Origin: Certhia americana
Lineage: Eukaryota > Chordata > Aves > Passeriformes > Certhiidae
Reading direction: 5' to 3'
Assembly: GCA_018697195.1 (NCBI GenBank)
Contig: CM031859.1
Location: 55,715,207 to 55,779,206, forward strand
DNA length: 64,000 nt
Below the pieces are notes generated by a model. The model had not been told where the DNA came from, did no database searches, and saw only the letters and a list, made by a program, of their open reading frames with translations. How positions within the stretch are numbered: the stretch's first letter is position 1; the number at the start of each line of letters is the position of its first letter. The translations under genes and the position numbers were made by a program. This document shows, in pieces, positions 1-12,400 of this stretch.

Positions 1-2399
1 CCTGATGTGACCCTGATTCCTTTCTCACCTCATCTTTGAGTGCAGAGCTGGTAAAACCTGTGAATAGAGTTCAAAGTCCTGTAACTTCTGAATGGAATAC
101 AACAGTAGGCACCCCCAACACTTGGCTGAGAGTAAGAAAATAAATGACATGAAGCAAGTGATTATAAAAAACAGAATGATCAGAAGAGAGGAGTTATGTG
201 TACCTCCAATTATCTTAGGGTTGGGACATAACGCGGAACTGTACCGCGGAACATGTCCCAATGAATTTCGCTTGGGGTATTCAGAGCAGATAGGGCGCCG
301 ACGGTGCTGAGCAATTTTTTCAAATTCTTTTTAAATTCAAGAATTAGAAAAAATCGAATGTGGCTTATGAGTGGGAGGGAAGAAGTAAGCAGAATAGTAG
401 CTGGAGGTTTATATTTATAAATGTATTAAGTACCGCTCGGATATTGAATGTGGTTGAATCACTAGGAATATAGCCCTGTCTACATTATGGCCTTCGGTGT
501 CCAGAACCATCTATGTTCTGGCACCTCTTGCTGCTGTCATTGCTGTGCCTTTCCTAAGAGACCGTCCATTCAGAGCAGCTCCCCTGTCAGTTTAGGGAAA
601 TGGCTCTTGCAGGGAACATGGATGCCTGCAATTGATAGTGGGCATCCAGGAACCCTAAGGCTCACAACTGGTTTGGCAAGTAGGGAGAGTAGGAACAGAA
701 ATCCTGAGTATCAGATGCCATGAGAGGTCCACCTGAATGATTATGGCCACAAATTTTTTTTCTTATTTCTGCTTGTATTTTACTCTAGTAAAACAAGTGT
801 CTATTTTTGCCTTTAGTTTATTCTCAATGGATGTGCTCCTAATAGTTGTTAAATGGACTTGGCCTGGTTGTGGAACTGAACGAGTTGGACTCCTCCATTC
901 ATCATTTACTGCATATATAGTGCCTCCTGCCACTATTGGTGCTGTCAGTTTCCCATGGCCCTTGGCCTCAACTTGTCTTGTCTCAGAGTTCCTGAAAGCC
1001 TGCCAAGCCAAATGCTGTTTCCTTCACAACACCCTGGTATCCATCCAGGCACACCCGAGATATTGTTAATGAAGGCCCACACTTGTTTTAATGTCTCTGA
1101 ATACCAGTCAAGAACGATGCCAAATAGGTAGATTTCCGTAAGAAGATCAACTGGTCAAGACGGCAAACTCCTACAAGAGAATGCAGGTTTGCTCTCTATG
1201 CTCGTGACAAAGCTAGCCCTGATTCAAACTGGTTCCCGGTAAGCAGCATCACTTTGTCCTAAATGGCTTCTGTTGTGTTTTTGGTTTCCCAGAGGGAGTA
1301 TCCTTGGAATTCTTTTAACATGGCCAGCTATTATTGCCAGCACCTCTCTATTGAATCATGCTTTGCTTCATCCTGACAACAGAAAATTTCTTTTGCATTT
1401 AAAACCACATTAAGTATTTTCTGTGCTGTACTTTTACAATGTCGTTTGTTCTCGGGGGTGTACTTTCTTGGCCCGGTGGAATTCGTATGAACTCCATGGA
1501 TTCTTTGCTTCTCTCATCCCACTGAGTTTACCAGTAAGATCTTTATATTCTGGGACAGGCTGGTATCCTCACACAGATGCGTTGCCAGATCAGGCTTTCT
1601 TAGGAGAATTAGATGGAGAACCAAAAGTGAACAGTGGATCTGTCTCCAGGAGAGAAGAACCAGATAGGAAGCTTGGATGGGTCTGTTATGCATTGGCAAC
1701 TGTCAGATTGTTCTGGCTGATTGCAGAGAAGCAGATTTCCCACCTTTGCCTCTTTACCTGAACCATCAATTATTTGCTGAAATAGATGTGGAGCTGGCCA
1801 GGTTCAACGCTCCCACCAAGATGGGCCATCTCACTGAAACACAATCTGTGTATTCTACCGTGTGTTCTCATGCTGTGTCCTTGTTCAGAAATGCTTTTAC
1901 GAACAATAAATACTTGAAATATATCTGCTGATTACACCTATTTTCCCCAACGTTATACAATATACTATTGACAGTCCAACCTATCCGAAGTTATGTATCA
2001 CTATTCTCACGTTTCAAAAGCCAAGAAGTTGACAACTCTGCTGCGCTGGTACACATAGATGAATACCTGGACAGTGTGCCTGTGTTAGCAGGAGTGCTGT
2101 AAAACTACTCCCAGGTGTGTTTAAGCCCATAGGCAGGGCCCAGCATGCAGCACAAACACAGAAGTCACCTCACTAACAGTGGGTTTTCCCTAAAATTGTC
2201 AAAATGGTATTGCTTTTCCCCTTTAAACATGTATAAATAGACAGGTGGCAAACTAACCATTGGCGCTAAAATTAATCATAAAGGCGTTTCAGAGCAGGGA
2301 AGAAATACTACTTTACTGGAAAAGTTGAATTCTCTGGTTTTCCTCATTACTTACAGTCTCTTGTCCTGCACCCTTTTCAAAGGCTTTTAATCTGTACCT
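1..2399. other. Upstream region with no supported gene
   Basis: AT-rich to mixed sequence upstream of the PCMT1 island. Open frames of 60-112 codons occur on both strands, but none resembles a family I know or has convincing paired splice sites. A hairpin lies at 221-261. A + strand AATAAA occurs at 1905-1910, but no upstream exon chain leads to it. I looked for the first exon of NUP43, the human head-to-head neighbour of PCMT1, on the - strand and did not find it. This stretch may hold old transposon remnants that I cannot classify by eye. Confidence 0.5.
221..261. repeat. Imperfect palindrome / hairpin
   Basis: The outer arms TTGGGACAT (221-229) and ATGTCCCAA (253-261) are exact reverse complements over 9 bases. 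An inner GCGG/CCGC stem with a small loop nests between them. The hairpin lies in a short CpG-containing patch within AT-rich DNA. Its function is unknown; it could be part of a decayed DNA transposon. Confidence 0.7.
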
Positions 2400-2645
2400 T
2401 TGCGCCTCGCCATGGCCGTGCACCGGAGATGCTCCTGTGAGGCACCGGTCCTTTGGCAAGCCCTCAGCCCGACTTCCCGCCCCAACCACGCTCTCCCTGT
2501 CCTTCCCTCCGCGCCCCATTCTCGCGTGGTTTTCCACGCACCTGGTCGCACCCGCCTGCACGCCCCTTCTCCCCACCGCTCCGGCCGCCGCCAGTTCACA
2601 CCACGGACAACACACACGGCACACTCAGCTGCCCGCGCCCCCTGA

Positions 2646-2650
2646 CCAAT
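2646..2650 (+). promoter_or_regulatory. CCAAT box (NF-Y type), distal
   Basis: CCAAT in the context GACCAATGG, about 540 bases upstream of the outer PCMT1 ATG. A second CCAAT lies 46 bases downstream; such pairs are common in CpG-island promoters that bind NF-Y. Binding is inferred. Confidence 0.45.
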
Positions 2651-2691
2651 GGCACCTCCAACACGTAGGCCGTCCCGCGCGGCTTGCCGCG

Positions 2692-2696
2692 CCAAT
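2692..2696 (+). promoter_or_regulatory. CCAAT box (NF-Y type), proximal
   Basis: CCAAT in the context GCCAATAGCG, 46 bases downstream of the first CCAAT box and inside the CpG island. Its use by NF-Y is inferred from the motif and context only. Confidence 0.45.
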
Positions 2697-3126
2697 AGCG
2701 CGCCCCACTGCAAACACCCACACCGCGCCGTAGCGCCGCTAATGCTCCTCGCAAGGGCGGCTGTCGCGCGCGTTCCGGAGCCCGGAGCTCAGCCACCGTG
2801 ATGGGGCATCGCTAGCCCGACACCCTGACCCTCTCCGTCCCCGCCCGTACCGCTTGTGTCACGCAGCGGCTAAGGCCGGGGCATTGCGTGTGCGCACTGA
2901 GGTTCCGTTTCGCTATCTCATATCTTACCAGAGCCCTAGTTCACACACCCCGCCCCCCAGACCCGTCCCGCCACCGCCGCCTTTTCTGAGGCGAGGGCAG
3001 GACTGTGGCTCGCCGCGCCAGCGCGGATTCCAGGCCCCGGCGCAGAACGCCGGGCCGGGGCAGGCCGCTGAGCATCCCCTCTTTCCCCGCCCCGGCGCGC
3101 GGATCTCCCCACTCGCGGCCCTGTTC

Positions 3127-3136
3127 GCGCATGCGC
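3127..3136. promoter_or_regulatory. NRF1-like palindrome
   Basis: GCGCATGCGC is a perfect match to the core NRF1 recognition palindrome. It lies 54 bases upstream of the outer PCMT1 ATG (3190), where NRF1 sites in CpG-island promoters typically occur. NRF1 control of PCMT1 here is an inference. Confidence 0.55.
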
Positions 3137-3189
3137 GGGGGGGCACGGCGCGGGCCGGAGAGCGGGCGGGCGGGCGGGGCGGCCGGGGC

Positions 3190-3448
3190 ATGTCGGGCGC
3201 GCGGGGCGGTGGGCGCGTGGCCCCTCCCCTCGGTGAGCGCGCGGCAGCCGCAGCGGCGGCGGCCGCGGGAGGAGGCGGCGAGGAGGCGGCGCCTGTGTCG
3301 GCGCTGGAGGTTGTGTCCTTCCTGGGGAAGCTGCTGTGCGCAGTCGCGGCGCTGAAGGCTGCCCTGTACCTGCTCCGCAGAGTGTGCCTAGCGATGGCCT
3401 GGAAGTCGGGCGGCGCCAGCCACTCCGAGCTCATCCACAACCTCCGCA
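3190..3448 (+). CDS. PCMT1: PCMT1 coding exon 1, with outer and inner start codons
   Basis: The outer ATG (3190) has G at -3 but T at +4. It opens a 68-residue extension: a Gly/Ala-rich stretch with nine consecutive Ala (residues 18-26), then a hydrophobic segment (about 39-62) with Leu, Val and Ala and few charges. The inner ATG (3394) sits in a stronger context (GCGATGG) and starts the classical MAWKSGG sequence. Human PCMT1 has a comparable extended form with a similar VVSLLGKLL-type segment, so the extension is probably real. The frame stays open upstream of 3190, but I see no supported earlier ATG in it. The exon ends after the first base of the Lys19 codon, followed by donor GTGAGT. Confidence 0.93.
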
Positions 3449-6400
3449 GTGAGTCCCGGGGCGGGGGCGCGGGCGGGCGGGGCCCCCGGGCTGCGGGGGG
3501 GCCGTTGCCGGCCGCCCGGTGACCGTTAGCGACCGCGCGCTCCCGCGGCGCCCGCCCGACCCGCCGCCAACTGTCACCGGCAGCGGCACCGGCGCCCGGC
3601 CGCCCGTGTCCGTGTTATCCGTCCGTCCGTCCGTGTCTGTATGTGCGTGTCTCTGTGTCCGGCCGGGGGTGTGTCCGTGCGTGCCCGGCTGCTCGGGCGG
3701 GGGGTGTGTGTCCGGGCGGCGGCCGGTGTCGCAGGGCGGGCCGGGCTGTTGTTGCGGGAGGCAGTGCGGCGGGCGGGTGGCGCCGATGGCGGTCCCGGAG
3801 GGGAAGCGCCATGCGGCGGCCGTGGCTGTTCCCTACTCTCCGCGTCCCCCCCTCGCCGGCCCCGTTCCCGCCGCCTCGTCCCCGTCTGCCTTGTGCGAGC
3901 TGAGGCGGGGCCGCGGCGGCAGTGCCGGAGGGCCCGTGATCCCCCGCACGCACCGGGATCGGCGTCCGTCTGGCTGCCCTGCGGGCGGCGGGACTGGTGG
4001 TGTCGGCGGGCGCCCTCCGGTCTTCCAGGCCCGGGCTGAAGAACGCAGCGGGAGCCGCCCGGGTTTGGGAAACGCGCCGAAGAGGCCGCGGCTGTTTGTG
4101 TTGGATGAAAGGGGCGTGTGGCAGCAGTCCCTCCTCCCCCATCCGCGGCGGGGTCCGGAGTGGCTCCGCTCGCAGGGGTGGGCTGGGGCCGCAGGGAGAG
4201 GAGAGGAGCGGAGCAGTCGGGGCTGCGGAGTCGGGCTGTGACAGCCGAGCTTTGCGGTAGCTGCCCGGCACTGGGCGCTCCCTTGTGCTCACCGAGCGTT
4301 TGTGCTGTCCCCGTGCTGAACGTGGAAGGTGTCGGGCGGGCGCTTCTTCGCCGGTGTACTTCAGTACATCCTGAAGTCTGCAAGTCCTGGGAGGTCGGAG
4401 AAACAACAGCTTCTGCATTCGGAGCTTCCATTTTTCATATTAGAATAGAATGAACCTCTCTTAAGTATACTTACAGTGTCGCTGCTCCTGGCCTTTTGCT
4501 TTCCTCTTCTCAAGTCCATGTCCTAGATGTAAGAGCATATAGATTTGGAGCCTGTATTACGGCAGTTGTCTCCTGTTTTAGTGATATTACAAGTTCAGCT
4601 GTGTGGCCTCCTCGTTATTCTGGTGTCATAGGAGAATCACCCTTGTTGCTTTCTCCTTTCTCCTTTTCTCTGCTTATGTTTGATCATCTGATCCTGTGGT
4701 ATTTTCCAGTATTTTCTTTTGAGAACTATCACATCCAGCAGAATAATGCATGCAGAAGTGACTTTCAGTTTCCCTGTAAAAACTACTAATTATTGTAGAG
4801 TTTCATTGTAAAAATTCTCTTTAATAAATAGATAATAGCTTCTCTAGTTACAAGTGTTGCAATGCAGGTTTTTTTTGTTTTGTTCTGCAACTAAAGGGCT
4901 AGAAATACTGTTTTAGTGAAATTCTGTTCTCTTACACAGCAGGGAAAAGCTTTCTGACATAAAAATCAATGTTTAGCTTCAAAATACATCCAAAAAGCAA
5001 TTATTGCCAGAATAGTCTATGGCGCTCAGAACCTGAAGGCAAAACCAGTTTCTTTGTTGCAGAAGACAATGACAGTTTTTCAACACATGGAAACTGTTTA
5101 GGGTGTTGCAAATAATGATGACAAAGCTAAAAACCATTGTAGTTAGTATACAGCAATAGTTGTATAGGAAGAAGAAAGTAAAATAGAAGCGCTCCATATT
5201 GTAATCTCAAAGTATGCACTGATGGTAATTTCCTGGAAAATTACAGTCTGTAATTTCCCCCTCTCCGTTTTGTATATGTGTCCCAAAATGTTTTGAGGGA
5301 TGTTAAACAGGGAAATAGTGAATTGGCAATAAAATATTGTGGAAGCACAGAGGCCTTTGATCTTGCAGCAAGATTGTGTTGTCAACTTCAGTGGGACTCC
5401 AGTCCCGGGGTAGGGCTTTATCAGTGCAGAGCAGCTGCTGAATTAAGACCATAATTTTCGTGTTCCTCAGGTAAGATGATACCTTGTTGCTGAAGTTGGG
5501 AACAGATTTAGAAGAAAGTACTGTTTAATGTGATACAATTCTCCCAGATACATTTCAACCATCTTAAAAATTATTGGTTACAGAAAGACTAAAATGTTCC
5601 AGAGAAATCTTTTAGCGTAGTAGGCCCATCAATGTATTTTCCCCTCTGAAAGCAGCTACGTAGCGTTTACAGCATTTTATGCTAAAAGGAAGATTGCAAC
5701 TTGAATGAGGTTAATTTGATGCTGCCCAGTGTTTGTCTTGTGTATAACTTAGTAAATGTGTGTGTAATGTAGTGTATATTTTGCATAATTTAAAACAAAT
5801 AATGCAGGTTGTAGTGACGTGGTAAGTTTTCTTCTACAGCAAATCCTGATAGAGAGGTTCTTGCCCCTGCCCTTAAGCCACAATTCTTCTCTTGACTGTT
5901 CTTGTAGAATTGCTTGTGAGGGAGGTAGTGCTGTAGGACTGGGTCACTTTCTCATGGCTTGCAAAACATCAAGATTTAAACTCCTCAATGTCCGTAGGCT
6001 GTTGTACTATTATGGTTAGAGAAGAAGTGGACTTGGTTGTGGGTGAATGAGGACTGGGGAGAATGAGAACTTACTAAAGTGGTTTTGCTTCCAAATGAAA
6101 ACATCTTTGGAAGATTCCTATAGGCTACATATGCTTTTCCTTTAAAACAGCTATGAAGATTATGCTTCATTATAAGCTGTTATTGACAGTTACTAGTGCT
6201 TCTGTTCTGTGGCAATAAAGTTCTCCAGTTCATGACATTTGATTTACTGCTCACTTCACTTTTGCATTGACTTTCTGTAATGGTAACAATCATTGTCTTA
6301 GGACAGTGACAAGTGATTTTGGGTATTTGCTATTCAGACTTAGGCAATTATTCTTTATAGGTTTTATCTTTGCTGTCCTGTCTTAAAAGGGACAAACTGA

Positions 6401-9400
6401 TAAAGAGGACCCTGAAACTCTGCATATTTTTCAGCACATGCTTAGGGACAAGTGACTGAAGAATGTTGCAGTACATTGTTTTGTTGTTTTGATTTTTAAC
6501 TTCTTGTTGCATCGTAAACATGTTTTTGCACTGTTAATTTGAGGCATCATAGATGCACAATTTGACATATGCAAAATAAACTTGTTTAAAACACGATCTT
6601 CATAACAAAAATGCTGTCCTCAAATGTGCTGTTGCTACGAGGTGTTCAGCTGCTATGTTTCAGTGATTTTTGAAAGTACTTCTCATTTTTTAAAAATGCC
6701 TGTTTGAATTTGAATGATTCTTCATTAAAGCCTTAAAACATGTATTTTTCACCTTCACAGAGTAATTACTTAATTTTTTGCTTCTTCCTGGCGGAAAATA
6801 GTTGAAAATGTGCCTTTAAACTTGAGTAAACTTTCCCCCTAAAGTGTATTTGAAATAAGATCTTTTAGCAGACAACATTTGAAGCTCTGTAAATGCAGTT
6901 TAATCTAGGGTTAGAAATCATGCTAAATACAGAAATAATTGCCTTTTTTTGAATAAATAACTCTTGACAGGAGGTTTTTTAAAATTATGAATCTGTCATA
7001 TAGAAATGCAGTGGAAGGAGGAAAAGAATTGTTGAGTTATTTACTGTTGTCTTGCTTGGTTAAAAGTCTTTTGATTCTAAATCTGTAACTTTTTTCCCCT
7101 CTCTGTATCTTCAGCTATCCACTGATAGGTCACTATTAGGTCATTTCATTTTCTGTCTTTCATACTGGGGCTTTTGCCAAGTCCTGTTACTTTACATGCC
7201 AACATCTTAGAAATCAGTTTTTCTTTCCCACCTGAAGGATAGAAAAATTGATTCCCTGTCCAATTCATAAGCAATCAAAGTTCATTAAGTTTCCTTATTG
7301 TGCCTTTTTCCTCCAGTCAATGTCATGCTGCCGTATTACAAGCTTCTCTGATCATGTTGTGTCAATGGTGTTTTCCTCATATATACCTGCTCTTGAATCC
7401 ACATTTCTCAAAGAAAGTGAAGGTGATTTAATTTCTCTGTGGCTGAAGTTGTTAACCATCTGTGGATTTGTTTCTTGCTACGTTCTTTTACCTTCCTCAC
7501 CTAATAAACTTGAGTCGCAGAAGTTAGGAACTGTAATTTACAATATTCCATAGAATTTTGTACCTCATGGAAGATCAGAGCCTTAATTTTTCAGTGTAAA
7601 TAATGCTTCAAATCAGTATGTATTCAAATACTACCAGGGTCTGAGAATTCTGTTTTTAAACATGCTAAAGGTATTTCTCCAAGTGTTTTAATTATTTAGA
7701 TGTTAAATAATTAAAGTGATATTTTGGCATGCTTTGTCATTATGAAGGCTTATCTGCAATGAATCTGCACCTTTGGTGCATGTTTCTGGTTGCTGAGGAC
7801 AAATCTCTTTGGGAACTGCCATGAATGGAAAAACATTGGATATAGTAAGCCTAAGCTAGGTTCAGCAAGCAGTAAACATTGGTTTTGTTTTGTTTATTTT
7901 CCCCTGTCATGTCTTTTCCCTTGATTTATCCAAATCTTTTGTATGTCTGTCTAATTTTGCTTAAGGAAGAGTAATTTAACTTGGATGAACATGAAGAAGG
8001 GAAAATGATAATAGAAAATTAGACCAAATTTAATGACTCCCCTGTACAAGTGCTTATGCTGCCTGTTGTGTGCATTCAGCAACGACTCTTTCCTTTATCA
8101 TGAATGTATTGAGGCTTCAGTGACTAAGCAATGGAACAGGTAGTAAAACAGTTAGACAGTGAACTATTTTTTTCAATTAAAAATTAACACATCCACTGAT
8201 ATGTTAATTTAAGAATATCTAAAATTTCTTAAGTTTAGTTCATGTCTCAGGTGGCAGTCTTGAAATCTGTGATGCTATTTTTTGGAGCATTGAAATTTAA
8301 AAAAAAAATTGTTAGCGAGTAAATTGAATAATTTCCTAAAGGAGTTGCTGTGAAAGTTTTTTATTTTTGAGTAAGATTTAACTATTTGTTAATGATTTGC
8401 CTACATCAGTGAAATGTTCTGAAGGAATTTCTACACCCTTGATCTTTTAATAGGCAGGCCTTCAAGTAAATCAAGACAACTAAATATCCCAGATAATAGG
8501 AAATTATAACAGAAAGAAAAAAAACCAACCTAAATTTGAAAACATTTATCATGTTTTATTGGTGTGTAAATTAAGATTGTGTTCTTAACTGGTTCTTTGT
8601 TGTTGGCATGTTTTTTTTTTCCCTTAATGTTAGACAGGGTGTCAATGTAATGTTAAAAACATGCCCATATTTTCCCAGAAACTGCCAAAATTCAGTGCAT
8701 CAAAATTGGAGTCCGTGATCATTCAAGAAAAAAAGAGGGCCTTTTTTTGCTGATTATTAACATCACATATGTTTATAACTCCTAATAAATAATTTTAATG
8801 AAAAATGTTTAGTTCTTTTGCTTGCTTGAGGATTTATTTTTATTTTTGTATGTGAATATAATGGCATAATATGATTTTTTTCCTGGTGGTCTGAAGCTGC
8901 CTAGTAATCCATAACAAAATGGAAACAATACTGCAAATGTATCCAAAACAGGTCATTACTGCTGCATGTAGACATTTTAAAAAGAGGGAATCTCCTATGG
9001 TTTATCTTCAGTATAACTCTGAGCTTTTATTTTAATGTTACTGTTTCTTTCATCCTAATGTAGTATCAAGAGATCACTAACAGCTACTGGAAAGCCTAGA
9101 AAGAAATGTATAATGTTCGTGTTCTTTCGAGTGTGATTGTTTATGTGAATGTTGTCCCACAAAGTCATTTTCTTTAGTGCTACATAACACTTTAAGTAAA
9201 TAATTTTATTAAATTCTTTATTAGGTTAATTTTATTAATGTTTTAATTTTTAATTTAAATTACCAACATTTGGCAAAAACTGAGTGAACTCTTTTAAAAA
9301 AGTTTGAGGTCAATAAACTGTGGACTTCTCCTGGACTGGCTGACTTGTGAGAAACATTTTAAGACTTCAGAACCTGAATACTTCTGTAGTGGACTTGAGA

Positions 9401-12400
9401 ACAAAATAGTTTTAAATGCTTGCACTGTTGAAATACAGCTTCAGAAATTCTTCCTAATTTCTGCTAGTAGGACAGCTCTTTGTCATTTTGGCCCAAGAGT
9501 CAGGGTTACATTTTACTGATCTTCTGATCTTCCTCAAGTTTTGTGTGGTACTAGTGCCTGTCTTAATGAAACCACCTTCATAATAACAAACTCCTCGTGT
9601 GGTCTAGCTGCTGGTCTTAATAACAATGGCTTTTCTGAAAACTGCAGTGGTTGCATGGAATCTGCTCAGTAAGGTGTGAGGTGTGCACCATCTGCCTTCT
9701 TTATAGATCTACTAAATCTGCCTCAAGCCTTACTGTGAAGAGTGTTTCCTATCTATCTGTCTGATCCAGCTAAGTTTATCTTCACCTCTGCAACATTTTT
9801 TCATTATTACCGATGGTTGTTGCCAGTTTGTTGAACTCTTTAATTTTCACTTTCTAGGTTCTATGTTTTTGTATACCGGAAACAACTTTAGAGTTACTTT
9901 ATTCTTTCATGCGCTCTTCAAAGTTTCTTTATTGAGCTGCTGATACAGATTTAGATGAAATCAACATAACCATTATGATAAATGTGAGGACATTGCGGAG
10001 AACTTCTGTATAAATCTGTATGTTGGAGGGTTGTGTTCGCAGGCCTTTCTCCTCCCCTGGAGACAAAAATGGTTAATACCAACTTTGCAACACTGGCCTT
10101 CAGTAGGACGGGACAATACAGCTGTGGTTAAAATGTCTAAATTAGTTAACTGCAGACTTTCAGATCCATGAAAATGAATAGAAAACTCTTACCTGTTACA
10201 GCAAAGTGGATGGGTTGTTTTTGAAGGTGATTCTTATTAGATAGGAAAGGAATACTACCTTAAAGTAAAAGTGAAAGGTTGACCGGTAAGTTTGTATTTA
10301 GCTGAAGCTTTAGGCTGTGTACTAGTTTGTTGTGTTGAGCCTAGCTTATGGTTCCAATGTTGTTTTACCTCTGCAGGTTTTGAGTAGCTTTTAAATGGTA
10401 ATTGAATATTTATTATTCTTATTATTACTCCTATTATTTTTAGGTTTTGTCACTTTGGAATTTTCATGGGACTTGATATTTGTGTTTAATTTCTGGACTG
10501 TAAGATTAGCTCTGGTGGACTCTTGTTTTCCTCAGTCTTTCTATCATTGTGTCTCTGAACTGTAGACTCTCAAGTGATTCCTTCCAGTGATCTTTTTGAA
10601 ACACCGTGTTTGGATGATGATTGGATATTGTGAATCCAAATTACAGTGACCATAGATGGGCAGCTGAATGTTTGAAGCAGATAGCTCTTAAATTAGCAAA
10701 GCACAAGAGGTTTGCATGTATGAGTGGTATAAGAAACACTTGTTTACAAACACCTACTTTCAATTTCTTTAGCACAAAGAGCTTTGTATGATTTGGGTCA
10801 GTGTCCATTATTGGATCTTAGGGTGCTGATGCATCACTTCTTGTTCTAAGTGCTTTCTTTGTGTCCATGCTTTACAGTGAAATCTTCCTATGCTCGTTAC
10901 AAAAACAAAATTCTGTTAACTGAACACATTATTTCCCATCTTTTTTCTTCCTCTGCTCAAACTAAAAGATCCTGACTTTAAAAATGTCGGTTGGTCAGGT
11001 GCTTAAAACCAACAGTCTTCTTATTGCTTGCAAATTAGGATGTGGTTCTGTTCCATCCCATTCTCCTGTGGAAAGCTGCTAGCTGGTTTGCATGGGTCAG
11101 ATGGAGACTGTCATTTGACACTGTCCTGCACTATATCCACATCTTTAAAAGCGAGAGGCATGGATTAGACGGATGGACCATTTCATAGATAAGGCTGGGT
11201 GGTAGCACTCAAAATAGTTGTGGTCAAAGCTCTATGTTCAAGTGTGACTGTGATAGTCTATGTCTTGACTAGTCATAGTCTTGACTGTGTTCAAGATAGA
11301 CTGTGACAAGTGGTGTTCCTCAGGGGTTGGAACTTGGACTGGTGTTGTTTAACATCATTGACATTGACAGTTGGATCAAGTGCACCCTCTGCAAGTTTGT
11401 GGAAAGCAAACTGTCCTGCATCAGAACGACATGACCAGCAGGGCAAGGGAGGCAGTTCTGCCCCTCTGCCCCTCTGCTCTGGTGAGACCCCACCTGGAGT
11501 GCTGCATCCAGCTCCCTAACATAAGAAGGAACTAGTTGACCTTTAAGGTTTCTTCTAACCCAAACCATTCTATGATTTGTCACATCAGTAATTTTAATCT
11601 ATGTGAATTAATCTTTTGCAATATAAATCTGTATGTGCTTTGCATCTTGCCTTAAGACCTCTGTATGATTTTAAAATACCACTGTTTTGCTGCAGATTTG
11701 TCTTCGTAAGAGAAGTATTCTGCAGTGGTTATGGAGAAAGTAATCTAATAAGCTGAACAATGTGGATGCTGAAGTAGTTGCACAGTAAATGGTTTTCGGA
11801 TCTTCAAGAGCGTTTTTTTAATATAGAAAGTCAGCCACAGGAGAAGTTTGAGTAGGTGTTATGGTTTGTATAGTAAGCTTGTGTGCTGGATCATGTGGCA
11901 ATGACACATCCTCTTTTCTGATCTGAAAGCCAGTGTTGGTGTAAATGTTGACTGCTAGTATTTTATGGTTTGGTTAGAAACGTATTTGATCAACAGTCAG
12001 GATACCGTCAGTGAGGTAGGCAGTTCTTTGAAACAAAAACATTTCAGTAGTGTGTTTGTTGCTAAATGAAAGACAAAATAAAAATATAAGTTGTTTACTT
12101 GTTGCAAGTCCATGGTGTGTTTTCAGACTCTTCTTTCCTTGCTCTCTGACAGCCAACTGCCCGGTTTCCCAGGTTACATTCAACAGTGGTGTATTCACAC
12201 CTTCAAGTCCAAGGGCTGCTCTGAGCTCTTTTACTGTTTTCATGGTGTTATTAATGGAAAAGAGGCAGACCAGAGAGAGTTTTCAAAACATGCTCCAATT
12301 ATGTCAAGTTGTCATTGCCACAGCCTCTGCACAGAGTAACTCTTGAACTTGGCAGGCAGTGCTCCACTGTTTAGTACTTACTTTTCAGCTTCAGCCCTTT

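Larger units (their letters stand above)
2400..4260. promoter_or_regulatory. CpG island, PCMT1 promoter and first exon
   Basis: Base composition changes sharply from AT-rich flanks to very GC- and CpG-rich sequence. The island covers the presumed promoter, 5' untranslated region, exon 1 and the start of intron 1 of PCMT1. It contains two CCAAT boxes and an NRF1-like palindrome upstream of the coding start and shows no clear TATA box, which is typical of broadly expressed genes. The exact transcription start cannot be read from the sequence. Confidence 0.85.

Noticed and set aside
2854..3189. Further N-terminal extension of PCMT1 upstream of 3190
   Set aside because: The frame is open but has no supported ATG, and the sequence is GC-rich and probably 5' untranslated; human PCMT1 starts at the equivalent of 3190 or 3394.
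2925..3440. 171-codon - strand frame opposite PCMT1 exon 1
   Set aside because: It is the antisense shadow of the real exon in a region with almost no stop codons.
3574..4431. Long antisense frames (267 and 285 codons) across the CpG island
   Set aside because: They are Pro/Arg/Ala-rich, as expected from GC-rich DNA with few stops; several overlap in different frames and none resembles a protein family.
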